From contig CAVPVQ010000026.1 of assembly GCA_963709185.1 (NCBI GenBank), positions 138,010-202,009 of the forward strand: a stretch of 64,000 nucleotides of DNA, written 5' to 3'. The stretch is from Roseiarcus sp963709185. GTDB taxonomy: Bacteria > Pseudomonadota > Alphaproteobacteria > Rhizobiales > Beijerinckiaceae. The position numbers and the translations under genes were made by a program. The notes beneath the pieces are model-generated. The model did no database searches. It saw nothing but the letters and a program-made list of their open reading frames with translations, and was not told the origin of the DNA. Shown piece after piece: positions 1 through 9,017 of this stretch. Each line of letters starts with the position of its first letter. The first letter of the stretch is position 1.

Positions 1-666
1 CTCGACGAGATTGGCGACATGCCGCTTGGATTGCAAGCCAAGATCTTGCGGCTGCTCGAAGACGGGTCGGTGCGTCGAATCGGCGATACGCGCACCGAAA
101 AAGTGGACGTGCGGATTATCGCGGCGACCAACGCCGATCTGCCGCGCAAGATTGCGCAAGGCGGCTTCCGCGAGGACTTGTTCTACCGTCTGAGCGTTTT
201 CCCGATCACCATCCCTCCGCTGCGGGAACGTTGGTCGGATATCCCCAAGCTGATCGATCTTTTTCTATCGCAGGCGTCTGCCGCTCATGGACGTCAGCCG
301 CCCGCGTTCACCGTTCGCGCGCTTGACGCCCTGGGATGCTGGAAATTTCCCGGCAACGTGCGCGAACTGAAGAACCTGATCGAACGCGCCGTATTGCTGG
401 TTGATGAGGGCGAACGTATCGATATGCGCCATCTTCCGGCGGAGGTCGCCGCCGGGCGGCCCTCGGTCGGCGTGCTGACGCCGCGAACGACTCACGGCGG
501 GGACCTCAAATCGATCATGCGCGAATATGAGGCGCGAGTGATCGAGGCCAAACTGCACGAGGCGGGTTGGAACCAGAGTCGCGCGGCCGCGCTGCTCCAA
601 ATCTCGCGCCGCAGTCTTGTGGAGAAGCTTGGCCGCTATTCGATCCGGCCCCCCGAAAGTCTGTGA
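1..666 (+). CDS. Sigma-54-dependent transcriptional activator, C-terminal part (5' end outside window)
   Basis: This is an enhancer-binding ATPase that remodels sigma-54 RNA polymerase. The visible 221 residues open in the middle of the AAA+ domain at Walker B (LDEIGD), followed by AATNADL, the FREDLFYRL segment and FPGNVRELKNLIERA at the end of the ATPase. A Fis-type helix-turn-helix (NQSRAAALLQISRR) closes the protein. The regulatory N-terminus, Walker A and GAFTGA loop lie upstream of the window, so the input signal is unknown. T6SS loci often carry such a regulator (VasH type), and the kinase, TssM and TssL genes nearby fit that, but assignment to T6SS control is inference. Confidence 0.93.
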   Translation, partial: LDEIGDMPLGLQAKILRLLEDGSVRRIGDTRTEKVDVRIIAATNADLPRKIAQGGFREDLFYRLSVFPITIPPLRERWSDIPKLIDLFLSQASAAHGRQPPAFTVRALDALGCWKFPGNVRELKNLIERAVLLVDEGERIDMRHLPAEVAAGRPSVGVLTPRTTHGGDLKSIMREYEARVIEAKLHEAGWNQSRAAALLQISRRSLVEKLGRYSIRPPESL

Positions 667-757
667 TTCACGGAACAGCGTTGCAGCACCCGCGCAACTG
701 TCGCAGACTGGCCGCGCCCACGCTGGACAGCCCTCCGATGAAATGAAGGGGCGCGCT

Positions 758-2224
758 TTGAACGTCGATCAATACTTTCGGGAATTCAGGGCGGGACGGC
801 GTTCATTTCCCAGACTGATTGAAGCGCTCCAAAGCGTCGAGGCGGCGGGCGACGAGGGGCGAGCGGAGATCGAGGCCTCCCTGGCCGACCTTGTCGACCG
901 CGGCGCAGTGCCGAAAGATCTCGCGGTGACCATTCGCGCGACGCTCGACATGGGAAAGCCCGCGGCGCAGGACGATCTGCTGGATCCTCCGACCGAGCCG
1001 AAGCGCGGCAGCCAAGCAGCAGCTTCGCGGTCGCCGGCCGAGCCTCCAGTGTCGCCGCCGCCGACGCGCCAATCGACGATCGCCGAAGCGAATTGGCCTG
1101 CGCCCCTCACCGGGAGATCGGCGTCGCCGGCGCCCGACGTGTTCCGGAAGAAAATAGACGAGGTCGTTCTCTCGGCGTTGGCGTCGGACTTTCGCGGCTA
1201 CAAGCGCGCGAGCGCGGAAGGAAAGCCAAGCGGCGACAAATCATCGGACAGACAGCTTGATGCGGCGCTCGCCAGTTTTCGCGGCGCGCGCATGAGGCGC
1301 GACGCGGCAAAGTCCTCCGAGGGCGCCGCGCGTCCGTTCGATTTCACCGCGCTCGCCGCCTCGACCACCGACCAATCGATCGCGGTCGGCGCGATTCTGA
1401 AGAACCGTTTCGTCCTCGATCGCGAGATCGGCCGGGGCGGCATGGGCGTCGTCTACCGCGCCGTCGATCGCCGCCGTCTCGAGGCGATGCACAATCAACC
1501 GTATGTCGCGGTCAAGCTTCTGACGGGCGACGTCCGCCGCAGCCCGGACGCGTTGCGTGCCCTTGAAGCGGAGGCGCGGCGCGCTCAGGAACTGGCCCAT
1601 CCCCATATCGTCAACACCTATGATTTCGATCGCGACGGCTCCCATGTGTTCATCGTGATGGAGCTTCTCGAGGGGCGCACTCTCGACGCGGTATTGCGCG
1701 AGACCGCGGGCGGCCTTGGGTTCGAAGGGAGTCGGCGCGTCGTCGAGGGAATATGCGCCGGCCTCGCCTACGCCCACGAGCGTGGCGTGATTCATTGCGA
1801 CTTGAAGCCGGCCAATGTCTTCGTCGAAAACGGGGACGGCGTGAAGGTGCTCGATTTCGGCATCGCGACCGCCGGATGGGCCGGCGGTTTCGACCTGTCG
1901 AGCCTCAACGCCTACACGGTCGCCTATGCGAGCCCCGAAGCGCTGCAAGGCGAACCGCGCGACCCGCGCGACGATGTTTATGCCCTTGCGTGCCTCGTCT
2001 ACGTCGCCTTGACGGGAAACCACCCGTTCGATCGAGCGTCTGCGCTGGAAGCTCGCGATCGCGGACTAAAGCCTGTCCGACCTGAGCGGATACCGGCGCC
2101 GGCATGGGTCGCTCTCCAGAACGGACTTGCCTTCAACCGCGCCCAGCGCACCAAGAACGCCGCGGCGTTCCGAAAAGAATATTTCCGGCGAGGCTTGGTC
2201 GATCGCTTGCGAGGAGGTCGCTAA
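758..2224 (+). CDS. Serine/threonine protein kinase (Hanks type, PpkA-like context)
   Basis: About 488 residues. The N-terminal 210 residues are helical then Pro/Ala-rich and match no family I know. The kinase domain follows, with the glycine loop GRGGMGVV (residue 225), VAVK lysine (253), catalytic loop HCDLKPAN (346), DFG (366) and SPE. HCD in place of HRD makes it a non-RD kinase, often not controlled by activation-loop phosphorylation. No transmembrane segment is visible. I chose TTG 758 because AAGGGG sits six bases upstream; ATG 743 in the same frame is the alternative. It follows the sigma-54 activator directly, and T6SS clusters commonly encode a threonine kinase acting on an FHA protein, which is the likely role by context. 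Confidence 0.88.
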   Translation: MNVDQYFREFRAGRRSFPRLIEALQSVEAAGDEGRAEIEASLADLVDRGAVPKDLAVTIRATLDMGKPAAQDDLLDPPTEPKRGSQAAASRSPAEPPVSPPPTRQSTIAEANWPAPLTGRSASPAPDVFRKKIDEVVLSALASDFRGYKRASAEGKPSGDKSSDRQLDAALASFRGARMRRDAAKSSEGAARPFDFTALAASTTDQSIAVGAILKNRFVLDREIGRGGMGVVYRAVDRRRLEAMHNQPYVAVKLLTGDVRRSPDALRALEAEARRAQELAHPHIVNTYDFDRDGSHVFIVMELLEGRTLDAVLRETAGGLGFEGSRRVVEGICAGLAYAHERGVIHCDLKPANVFVENGDGVKVLDFGIATAGWAGGFDLSSLNAYTVAYASPEALQGEPRDPRDDVYALACLVYVALTGNHPFDRASALEARDRGLKPVRPERIPAPAWVALQNGLAFNRAQRTKNAAAFRKEYFRRGLVDRLRGGR

Positions 2225-2329
2225 CGCCACACCCCCACGCGGACTCCCCGGCGCTGTGGCTTCCATCTCGATGTTTCGCGACCCGACAAGACCGTGGACC
2301 GCCGCCAGCCTCAGCGGTTCGCCGAGCCC

Positions 2330-3106
2330 TCAGCTTTCAATCATGTCGACGATGGATTCGATGCCGAGGGCGTAGGGCGTTCCCGGCGCCAGCAGACTGT
2401 AAATACCGCCGCTCCCCAACCGGACCATATCTTCGCTGAGCGGCAGAACCGCCGCGACCGGCGCGCGGTACATCGTCGAGATTCGATCCGACAATTGGCG
2501 AAAATCGAAGGCGGGAAGCGCCTTGTTGACGACGAGGATCAACTGCGGAACGTCCAGCCGCCGAGCGAGTTCGAGGGTGACCGAGGTTCCCTGATAGTCC
2601 TGATGATCGGGCCGCAGGATCAAAATCAAGGTGTCCGATACGGCGATCGACAGCAGCGTTTCCTCGTTGACGCCCGGATGCGTGTCGATCAGCAGATAGT
2701 CGAGCTGGAGTCGGGTCGAAAGATCGCGAAAGCCGTCATTGAGCAGGCTGACATCGTAACCCTCCTTGAGCACACGAGCGATTTCGCCCGCTCTCGCGCT
2801 CGAGGGAACCAGCATGACCGCCCCCGGCGGCTTGACGACGGAACGGCCAGCCTCGTCGACAATCGCATAGGTCACGTCGACGGCGGTTTCCTCGACCCGG
2901 CACCGTCCCCAGAGATAGTCGTTCAAGGTCAGCCGCAAAGCCTGCTGATCGACATCGAACAGCACGTGAATGCCGGGTGACTGAATATCCGTATCGACGA
3001 TCGCCACGCGCTTGCCGCGACGCGCGAGGGTCGCGGCGATATTCGCCGTCGTGTTGGATTTTCCCGTCCCGCCGCGGTAGGAATGAGTGGACACGATCCT
3101 GGTCAT
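2330..3106 (-). CDS. ParA/MinD-family ATPase
   Basis: A 258-residue deviant-Walker ATPase that probably dimerises on ATP and positions a cargo inside the cell. The deviant Walker A is YRGGTGKSNTTANIA near residue 10, with Walker A' DTDIQSPG and the Walker B-like LLIDTHPG. The chromosome-partition ParB gene is absent, so this is an orphan positioning ATPase, not the chromosomal ParA. It lies 13 bases downstream of the coiled-coil gene on the same strand, which makes that protein its likely partner. Convergent with the kinase gene. In other systems orphan ParA proteins place chemoreceptor arrays, storage bodies or secretion machines; here the cargo is unknown. Confidence 0.88.
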   Translation of the reverse strand: MTRIVSTHSYRGGTGKSNTTANIAATLARRGKRVAIVDTDIQSPGIHVLFDVDQQALRLTLNDYLWGRCRVEETAVDVTYAIVDEAGRSVVKPPGAVMLVPSSARAGEIARVLKEGYDVSLLNDGFRDLSTRLQLDYLLIDTHPGVNEETLLSIAVSDTLILILRPDHQDYQGTSVTLELARRLDVPQLILVVNKALPAFDFRQLSDRISTMYRAPVAAVLPLSEDMVRLGSGGIYSLLAPGTPYALGIESIVDMIES

Positions 3107-3119
3107 CCGCGCACGCCCA

Positions 3120-3563
3120 TCACTCGGTGGGTCGGCCGGCTTCGGGCTTTTCGACTTTGAAGCGCCCGCGCATTTCCTGCGCTCGGCGTCTCAGCGTCTG
3201 AAAATAGTCGGTCTCGGCGATCTCCGACACTTCCTTGTCGCGGCGGGAGTAGTCGATCTCGATGCGAAGCCGCTGAACCTGATCGCGCAGAACCGCGTTT
3301 TCCGACGCGATCAGCTTGTGCGCCTCGCCCAGTTGACGATTGGCTTCATTGAGGTCGGCGAGCATTTCATTGAGTCGGAACTCGCGCGCTTCGACTTGCA
3401 CCGCCATGCTGGCGAACGCTTCGGCGAGGTCGCTGATCACCGGGGGCACATCGGTCGCGCCCGTCATCGCGAAGAGATCGTCGAGGTCGCCATAGTCGCC
3501 CTCGGCGATACGTCCGCAAACGTTCTTGAGATTGTCGAGCAACTGATCGGCTTCGGCTGGCAT
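3120..3563 (-). CDS. Coiled-coil protein of unknown function, likely partner of the ParA-like ATPase
   Basis: 147 residues, acidic at the N-terminus, then a long predicted coiled coil from about residue 60 to 115, rich in Glu, Leu and Arg, with a basic tail. No known catalytic domain, membrane segment or signal peptide is visible. ATG 3563 is preferred because GGAG lies eight bases upstream and the family-like sequence starts there, although the frame stays open further upstream. It is the first gene of a two-gene unit with the ParA-like ATPase and diverges from the STAS gene. A coiled-coil adaptor beside an orphan ParA is a common arrangement for cargo attachment. I do not recognise a family. 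Confidence 0.72.
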   Translation of the reverse strand: MPAEADQLLDNLKNVCGRIAEGDYGDLDDLFAMTGATDVPPVISDLAEAFASMAVQVEAREFRLNEMLADLNEANRQLGEAHKLIASENAVLRDQVQRLRIEIDYSRRDKEVSEIAETDYFQTLRRRAQEMRGRFKVEKPEAGRPTE

Positions 3564-3588
3564 CGGGCGCTCCAAGCCACACGTTGAA

Positions 3589-3598
3589 CGAACGTTCG
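3589..3598. promoter_or_regulatory. 10-bp perfect palindrome in the divergent ParA-unit/STAS intergenic
   Basis: CGAACGTTCG is a perfect palindrome 26 bases upstream of the coiled-coil gene start, inside the 194-base region from which the ParA unit and the STAS unit diverge. It could be an operator for a dimeric regulator. A 10-base palindrome alone is weak evidence in GC-rich DNA. Confidence 0.25.
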
Positions 3599-3757
3599 CG
3601 CGTGTTCGAGATTGCGCGCATTCGCGATAACGCAACGTCGCTCGCACCCAATCCGTCAAGGCTTCAAGCGTATTAGGATCGTAACATTGTGAGGCTAGGA
3701 TGACACATTTGGCGGGTGGATTGCTCTATTCCGTCAACCCGGCTTGCGGAGACATGC

Positions 3758-4102
3758 TTGAGTTTGTCGATCGTTGACGAATTCCGCGGCCCGGCCGTCG
3801 TCGTTCGCTTGTCGGGGCAGCTCGACACCCTTACCGCCAAGCCCTTCGAAAGCCATTTGGCCGAGCGGATTGGCCAGAGCCAAAAACGGATCATCGTGGA
3901 TCTCGCAGAGGTGAGTTACGTCAGCAGCTACGGGCTGCGCGTGTTTCTGCTCACCGCCAAGCAGCTACGCTCGGACCGCCGCGCCTTCATCATTTGTCGG
4001 TTGACGCCCGAGGTGAAGAAAATATTCAAGATTAGCGGCTTCGACAAGATTCTTGCGATCTGCGAAACGCTGGAAGACGCGGTAGCTCTGGCCTCCGAAT
4101 GA
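3758..4102 (+). CDS. STAS-domain anti-sigma factor antagonist (RsbV/SpoIIAA-like)
   Basis: 114-residue single STAS domain. The core RLSGQLDTLTAKPFE and the phosphorylation loop YVSSYGLRVFL are present, including the serine that an RsbW-type kinase would modify. In partner switching the unphosphorylated form captures the anti-sigma kinase, and a PP2C phosphatase regenerates it. TTG 3758 is chosen because GGAGA sits six bases upstream and the STAS fold begins there; an upstream ATG at 3716 lacks a good ribosome site. It is followed by the kinase gene after ten bases and faces the phosphatase gene, so all three partners are adjacent. The final target (sigma factor or another effector) is not encoded here. 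Confidence 0.9.
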   Translation: MSLSIVDEFRGPAVVVRLSGQLDTLTAKPFESHLAERIGQSQKRIIVDLAEVSYVSSYGLRVFLLTAKQLRSDRRAFIICRLTPEVKKIFKISGFDKILAICETLEDAVALASE

Positions 4103-4112
4103 GGAGAGGAAC

Positions 4113-4559
4113 GTGACGCCGAGCCACGCCGAATCTCTTGAAATCCGCAGCGACGTCTCAGAACTGGAGCGGATATTCGCCTTTATCGACCCCTACTGCG
4201 GACGCGCCGGAATTTCCGATTCTATAAAGTATAAATTGTTCCTGGTCGCCGAGGAACTCACGATGAACGCGATCAGCCACGGCTACAACGGTCGTCCGGA
4301 TGGGCGGATCGCGATCACTTTGACCAACCTTGATCCAAACGTCGAACTTTACTTCGAGGATGAGGCTCCGGCTTTCGACATATTGCGCGACGCGCGCGAC
4401 CCCGACATCGACGCCGGGGTGGCGGAGCGACGCGTCGGCGGACTGGGGATTCATCTCCTGAAGACGCTCAGCCGCAGCGCGACGTATGAATACCATCAAG
4501 GGCGCAATACCGTGCGGGTCACCTTCGGCGAAGACTCCGAACCGACGCCCGGACGGTGA
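4113..4559 (+). CDS. RsbW-like serine kinase / anti-sigma factor (HATPase_c)
   Basis: 148-residue GHKL ATPase of the RsbW/SpoIIAB type. The N box EELTMNAISHG (around residue 50) and G box GGLGIHL (around residue 110) are intact, and no histidine-kinase dimerisation domain is present. It should phosphorylate the neighbouring STAS protein and sequester a target when free. GTG 4113 is chosen with GAGGAGAGGA just upstream; the two genes are almost certainly co-transcribed. No sigma factor gene occurs in the window, so the target may be encoded elsewhere or may be a non-sigma effector such as a component of the secretion machine. Confidence 0.9.
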   Translation: MTPSHAESLEIRSDVSELERIFAFIDPYCGRAGISDSIKYKLFLVAEELTMNAISHGYNGRPDGRIAITLTNLDPNVELYFEDEAPAFDILRDARDPDIDAGVAERRVGGLGIHLLKTLSRSATYEYHQGRNTVRVTFGEDSEPTPGR

Positions 4560-4599
4560 CCGGCTGGCGGCCTGCGACCGGGAGCCCATGGACGGAAAG

Positions 4600-6786
4600 T
4601 CACGCACGCCGGGCGTCCGCCAATTTTCTCTGGTGAACCGGCGAGAAGGAAAGCACCAGGCAGGTGATATCGTCGAACTGGAGTTCCGAACCGGCAAACG
4701 CGTCGACCGCCGAGAAGATTTGTCCCACGACGCCCGCAGGGCCGTCGGCCTGCCCGACCGTCAGCGTCCTCTCCAGATTTTCCTGGCCGAACCGCGCCCC
4801 TCGCGCATTGACGGCGTCGGTAACCCCGTCCGTCAGGGCGACAAGCGTATCGCCCTCGAAAAGCTGGATTTCCCGACCCGGAAATTCGGCATCCTCGACG
4901 ACCCCGAGCGCAGGGCTTTCCGGGTCGAGGCTCGTTATCGCGCCTGAGGCGGCGAGCACCTGGGCAGGTTCGTGTCCGGCGTTGATATAGACCAGGCGTC
5001 CGGTCGCCAGATCAAGCTCGGCGATGAAGATCGTCACGAAAAAGCATCCGTCGTTGTTTTCCGCAAGCAGACGATTGGTCCCGCTGACGGTTTCCTCCAG
5101 CGAGGCCCCGGCCATGAACATCGTGCGGATTGCGGTTCGCGTGCTCGACATGAAGAGGGCGGCCGGAACGCCCTTGCCGGAGACATCGCCGATGACGAAG
5201 GCGAGCGTTCCGGAGTCGCGCCAAACCCAATCGTAGAAGTCGCCGCCGACTTCGCGCGCTGCGCGCATGCGAGCCGAAATCCGCACCGGCTGGTCTTCGT
5301 CCTCAGCGTTCGCCGTCGGCAGCACGGCGTGCTGGATCGCCGCCGCCAGCTCCAGCTCGGTTTCCCGGGCGCGCTTTGTCTCCACGGCCTCGATGACTTT
5401 CTTGAAAAGTCGCGCCGAAGGGCTGTTCTGATCCGCTTGTTGAATGAGGGCTGCGAAAGACGCCTGGTCATGGTCGTCGCCGGCGAGAGTCCGGATTGCG
5501 GTCTTCATCGCCGCCATGCTGTCGATGAGATGGCCGATCTCGCGGATGTGGCTGGTGTTCCTGATCGTCCCGGAAAAGGACAGCGACCGTATCCGATCGG
5601 CCTCCTGCGTCAGCATCTCGATCGGTTTGGTTATTTGGCCGGCGATGACGAGCGAACCGATCCCGCCGAGAACAGCGATGCCGAGCGAGAGCAGCGCGAT
5701 CTGACGAATCGTGTTTTTGAGCTTGCCGACGAAGTCATCAATCGGCGCGACTTCCATGATGACCCACGCCTTGTCGAAGCTCCGAGGGAACGGATAGAAG
5801 GCTGCGATATATTCCTGTCCGGACTCCGAATAGACGAAGCTCGGCGTGCGAGCCTCGATATATTTCGCCCATGCGGCCTCGAGTTCGGCGCGTCCGAAAT
5901 CCTTGATCGATCGCGGCGGCGCTTCCTCGCCCGCGGCGTTCGATGTTGAATTGGGCGCTGCGATGATGTTGCCGCGCTCATCGACGATGATCGCGATGCC
6001 ATGAGCGCCGACCGGTTGCGCCTTGAGAAATTGCGAAAGGCTGTTCAGCGTGATGTCCGCGGCGACCACCCCGACGGGCTTGCCGTCGCGCTCCAGCCTC
6101 CGCGCGATGGTGATGCCGAGCTTGCCGTTGCTGGCGAAAACATAGCTGTCGGTGAGGACCCGGTCAGGCTGTCGGATGGCCGCCTCGTAGAACGGCCGGA
6201 CGCGCGGATCGTAAGAAACGGGAGCGACCGCGTGGCTTCCCACGAACTGTCCCCACTCCTTGATATACTGATAGACGTCGACCCGGTCGGGTCCGGCTCC
6301 GACCACGTCTCTGAGGACGAAGCGGCTTCCTCCCGGGACGGGGAAAGCGTCGGGTCCCCAGACTTTGTCGGTTGGATCGAGGCGTTGGACCTGCACAAAA
6401 TTTCCGTCTTCGGCGACGCCAACGTAGGAGCTGTAGATTTGGGGATAGAGAAAGGTCATTTCGTAGAGAAATTTCGACAGGCTCGTCCGGCCGATGAAAT
6501 TGTCGTTTCTCGCCCGACCGAGGAATGTGTCGTCTTCATCGAACAACGTGGCCATCGCGTCGATCGCCGCGCCGACGGGTTGCAACAGATATTTGGTATT
6601 GTCGATCGTCGATACGCCCGTCTTGTCAAAAAACTCGTTGGCGATGTCGAGGATCAGCCTTGTGTTTTCCCGATAAGTGATAAAGGCGATCGCCGCCGCG
6701 CAAGCGACCACCAGTCCGACATAGGTGAGCGCGATTACGATTTTGAGAGAGACGCCGCGAGAGATGAGCCGAGTTGGCCAAGCCAA
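4600..6786 (-). CDS. Membrane dCACHE-HAMP-PP2C phosphatase (RsbU/SpoIIE-like)
   Basis: 728 residues. Transmembrane segment about 14-36, periplasmic double CACHE domain about 45-350, second membrane segment about 360-382, HAMP to about 430, linker helices, then the PP2C domain about 500-713. Metal-binding motifs are complete: GGDFYD (514), GDVSGKG (533) and DDIT (705). The CACHE domain carries the typical DPRVRPFYEAA and VVAADITL signatures; domains of this class often bind amino acids. It should sense a periplasmic ligand and dephosphorylate the STAS protein, switching the pathway on. It converges with the RsbW-like gene (40 bases between stops). The neighbouring amino-acid racemase-like enzyme and binding protein suggest the ligand class; that is inference. 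Confidence 0.92.
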   Translation of the reverse strand: MAWPTRLISRGVSLKIVIALTYVGLVVACAAAIAFITYRENTRLILDIANEFFDKTGVSTIDNTKYLLQPVGAAIDAMATLFDEDDTFLGRARNDNFIGRTSLSKFLYEMTFLYPQIYSSYVGVAEDGNFVQVQRLDPTDKVWGPDAFPVPGGSRFVLRDVVGAGPDRVDVYQYIKEWGQFVGSHAVAPVSYDPRVRPFYEAAIRQPDRVLTDSYVFASNGKLGITIARRLERDGKPVGVVAADITLNSLSQFLKAQPVGAHGIAIIVDERGNIIAAPNSTSNAAGEEAPPRSIKDFGRAELEAAWAKYIEARTPSFVYSESGQEYIAAFYPFPRSFDKAWVIMEVAPIDDFVGKLKNTIRQIALLSLGIAVLGGIGSLVIAGQITKPIEMLTQEADRIRSLSFSGTIRNTSHIREIGHLIDSMAAMKTAIRTLAGDDHDQASFAALIQQADQNSPSARLFKKVIEAVETKRARETELELAAAIQHAVLPTANAEDEDQPVRISARMRAAREVGGDFYDWVWRDSGTLAFVIGDVSGKGVPAALFMSSTRTAIRTMFMAGASLEETVSGTNRLLAENNDGCFFVTIFIAELDLATGRLVYINAGHEPAQVLAASGAITSLDPESPALGVVEDAEFPGREIQLFEGDTLVALTDGVTDAVNARGARFGQENLERTLTVGQADGPAGVVGQIFSAVDAFAGSELQFDDITCLVLSFSPVHQRKLADARRA

Positions 6787-6892
6787 GAGCGAGATCCTCG
6801 AGATTCCAGGTTGCGGCGCCTCGCTTCGATCGTATGTGGATACGCGGGGAGCCGTGACAGTCTAGTCCCTGTTTTGCGTTGATTGCGTGAAC

Positions 6893-6910
6893 CCCGGCGG
6901 CTCTGCCGGG
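6893..6910 (-). terminator. Small hairpin after the SLC1-like gene
   Basis: CCCGGC-GGCTCT-GCCGGG forms a perfect six-pair stem 17 bases past the stop codon of the SLC1-like gene and before the start of the phosphatase gene on the same strand. There is no T-run, so it is at best an attenuator or weak terminator. Confidence 0.3.
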
Positions 6911-6926
6911 ACAACGCCCACCGCGA

Positions 6927-8684
6927 TCACACGGCAGCCTCTCGCGCCGCAGAACCCAGCATGTCGGCGCCTTCAGCGGCGGGTTGCGGCTGCGGCGGCG
7001 CCCCATCCGTGCGAGAGAGGCCCCCTTTGTTTCGATAGATGAAGGCCGCTGTGGCGCAATTTGGCAGCACGATCGCGACCGTGCGGAAAATATCGATGAC
7101 CGGATCAATGGTGACGAGAAGCGCCAACGCCGCCTCCAAAGGCAAGCCGAGAGGCTGGAAGATGACGCCGAGCAGGCTGATCGTCAGCACGCCGGTGGTG
7201 CCAGCGGACGCCAGGCCGGTCAGCACGGAGCCAAGCACGATCAAGGCGCAGATCGCCAAAGAACTATGGACATCATAGAGTTGGGCGACGAAAACGGTCG
7301 AAAACGCATAGTAGAGAATCGGTCCGAAGCGAAAGAGAGTGATCCCCAGCGGAATCATCAGTTCGATTTGCGCGCGATCGTACCCCAGCCCGGTGATCAG
7401 AGCGCTCATCGTCGTGGGAATGCAGGCGATGCTGCTGCGGGTCGCGATCGCCACCAGGACGGGCTGGCGTATCGCCTTGAGCGTTGCGCCGAGGCCCGCA
7501 CCCGAGAAGACCGAAATGGCCGCCACGGACAGCAGGCAAATGGCGGTCGCCGCGACGCCGAAGCCGACGGTGAACCGCAACATCGCCAGAAGCTGGGCGG
7601 CTCCCACGGTCGCGACCTGTTTGGCGACCATCGCGCAGACCGCGAGGGGCAACAGGAGATTCACCCAGCCGATGATCTGGGTGCAGATCTCGTAGACGCT
7701 GACCAGCGGCGCGAGCAATCCATCGCCCTTGCGCAGCCGCAATGAACCAAGCCCGACGCCAAAGGCGATTGCGAAAAACAGGATCTTGAGATTGTCGCCG
7801 ACCGTCAGCGCCTGGAAAATATTGTCGGGGATCAGGCGTGCGATCGCCGTCTCCGACGAGGCGTCCTTGGGATGCGCATTGACGTCGTCCAGCGCGATTT
7901 CGAGATCGACGGCGTAGGGCGACCGGTTGATGAGTTGACCGAGCGTCTGGCGCGAGGAGTCGGATATGTTCTCGCCGGGCGACAGGACGATCGCCGAGAC
8001 GACGCCGAGAATCGCCACGGCGGCGGTGCTGATCACGAACACCGAGAGAATTCGCGGGAGATGGCGGTTCATCGTTTCAGAACCGAACAGCCTGGACAGG
8101 CTCATCACGATAGCCGAGATCATGAACGGAATGAGCACCATCTTGAGGAGCTCGATATAGAGGTCGGCGATCGGCGAAAGCAGAGAGGCGGCGCTTCGAT
8201 CGGTGATGCCGATATAGATCCCCAGCAGAAGACTCCCGAACAGCACCCAGGGATTTGAAAGATATCTCATGCCCGCGGCGGCGGCGGCGGCGAACGTAGC
8301 CCTTGGACGAATTGTCATGATCTGCGCCCCCGGAGACGTTTCGACCCGGTTTTGGGCGAGGCCGGAACCGAAGATCGGAAACGCCCAGGCGAAGCGCGAT
8401 GCGGAACCGCCCGCCGTCCGCTCCCGCCTGATCGGATTCTGCGGATATTTGGTTCGCGAGTCGGGCGCGTTTCCGGGCGCCGACCGCGCCTCGATGATTG
8501 CGATCGCGTCCTCGAGACTCCGCGTAACCAAATCATAGTCGGTGTCCGAAATCGGCGCGCGCGCCGCGGAAAAATGCCTGCCCAAACTCTTTCGCGCACG
8601 GTCATAAACCGCTGCACGGTCCTCAGCGCTGGTCGCCGCGGCCTTTTCGATCGCGCGCTCGAGAATCGCCACACAAGGGTTCAT
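6927..8684 (-). CDS. Divergent SLC1-family (dicarboxylate/amino acid:cation symporter-like) membrane protein with extra N-terminal domain
   Basis: 585 residues. From about residue 124 it follows the glutamate/dicarboxylate symporter fold: several membrane helices, hairpin motif TRSSIACIP (415), a region equivalent to NMDGT reading FRFGPILY (451), and IDPVIDIFRT...VLPN (526) in place of the DxxxDxxRTxxNVxGD motif. The Asn/Asp residues that bind sodium and substrate in known members are therefore largely missing. Residues 1-67 form a helical segment (VYDRARKSLGRHF, LEDAIAIIEA) resembling a short N-terminal motif I recall from many unrelated alphaproteobacterial proteins. If translation began at ATG 8318, this part would be lost. 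Position beside the sensor phosphatase suggests a sensing or unusual transport role. Confidence 0.85.
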   Translation of the reverse strand: MNPCVAILERAIEKAAATSAEDRAAVYDRARKSLGRHFSAARAPISDTDYDLVTRSLEDAIAIIEARSAPGNAPDSRTKYPQNPIRRERTAGGSASRFAWAFPIFGSGLAQNRVETSPGAQIMTIRPRATFAAAAAAGMRYLSNPWVLFGSLLLGIYIGITDRSAASLLSPIADLYIELLKMVLIPFMISAIVMSLSRLFGSETMNRHLPRILSVFVISTAAVAILGVVSAIVLSPGENISDSSRQTLGQLINRSPYAVDLEIALDDVNAHPKDASSETAIARLIPDNIFQALTVGDNLKILFFAIAFGVGLGSLRLRKGDGLLAPLVSVYEICTQIIGWVNLLLPLAVCAMVAKQVATVGAAQLLAMLRFTVGFGVAATAICLLSVAAISVFSGAGLGATLKAIRQPVLVAIATRSSIACIPTTMSALITGLGYDRAQIELMIPLGITLFRFGPILYYAFSTVFVAQLYDVHSSLAICALIVLGSVLTGLASAGTTGVLTISLLGVIFQPLGLPLEAALALLVTIDPVIDIFRTVAIVLPNCATAAFIYRNKGGLSRTDGAPPQPQPAAEGADMLGSAAREAAV

Positions 8685-9017
8685 GCAACCCGCTATCCGA
8701 CGCCGTCATCAACGAGGCTATCGAAAGGAGCCTTGCGAGATGTATTCCTTCAAAGACACGCGACCTTTGGACTGGCAATGGCGCAACTGCATCCACCCAA
8801 CCGCTTCCCTCTTCAATACATGCGCCAATGCGAAGTTTCGATGACAGTCCGCCTTCACAACGACCATGTGTTCATCGCCACGCGCGGTTCCGGAAAGGTC
8901 CGGCGCGCAAGTGATCCCCTGCGCCTGTGGCCGTCATGATGGCGTTGCGAATCCGCCTCAGAATTGCACCAGATTTTGTCGGGTTCGGGCAGACCGCGCG
9001 AAACTGGAGAGCTTTCC
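8685..9017. other. Divergent intergenic region between SLC1-like and racemase genes
   Basis: 333 bases with no convincing gene on either strand. It must hold the promoters of both divergent genes. I scanned part of it for a sigma-54 -24/-12 pair (GG-N10-GC) and found none with correct spacing; no strong inverted repeat was seen. Confidence 0.6.

Noticed and set aside
8685..9017. Possible sigma-54 promoter between SLC1-like and racemase genes
   Set aside because: TGGC and CTGC elements are present, but the GG to GC spacing is wrong for a -24/-12 promoter.
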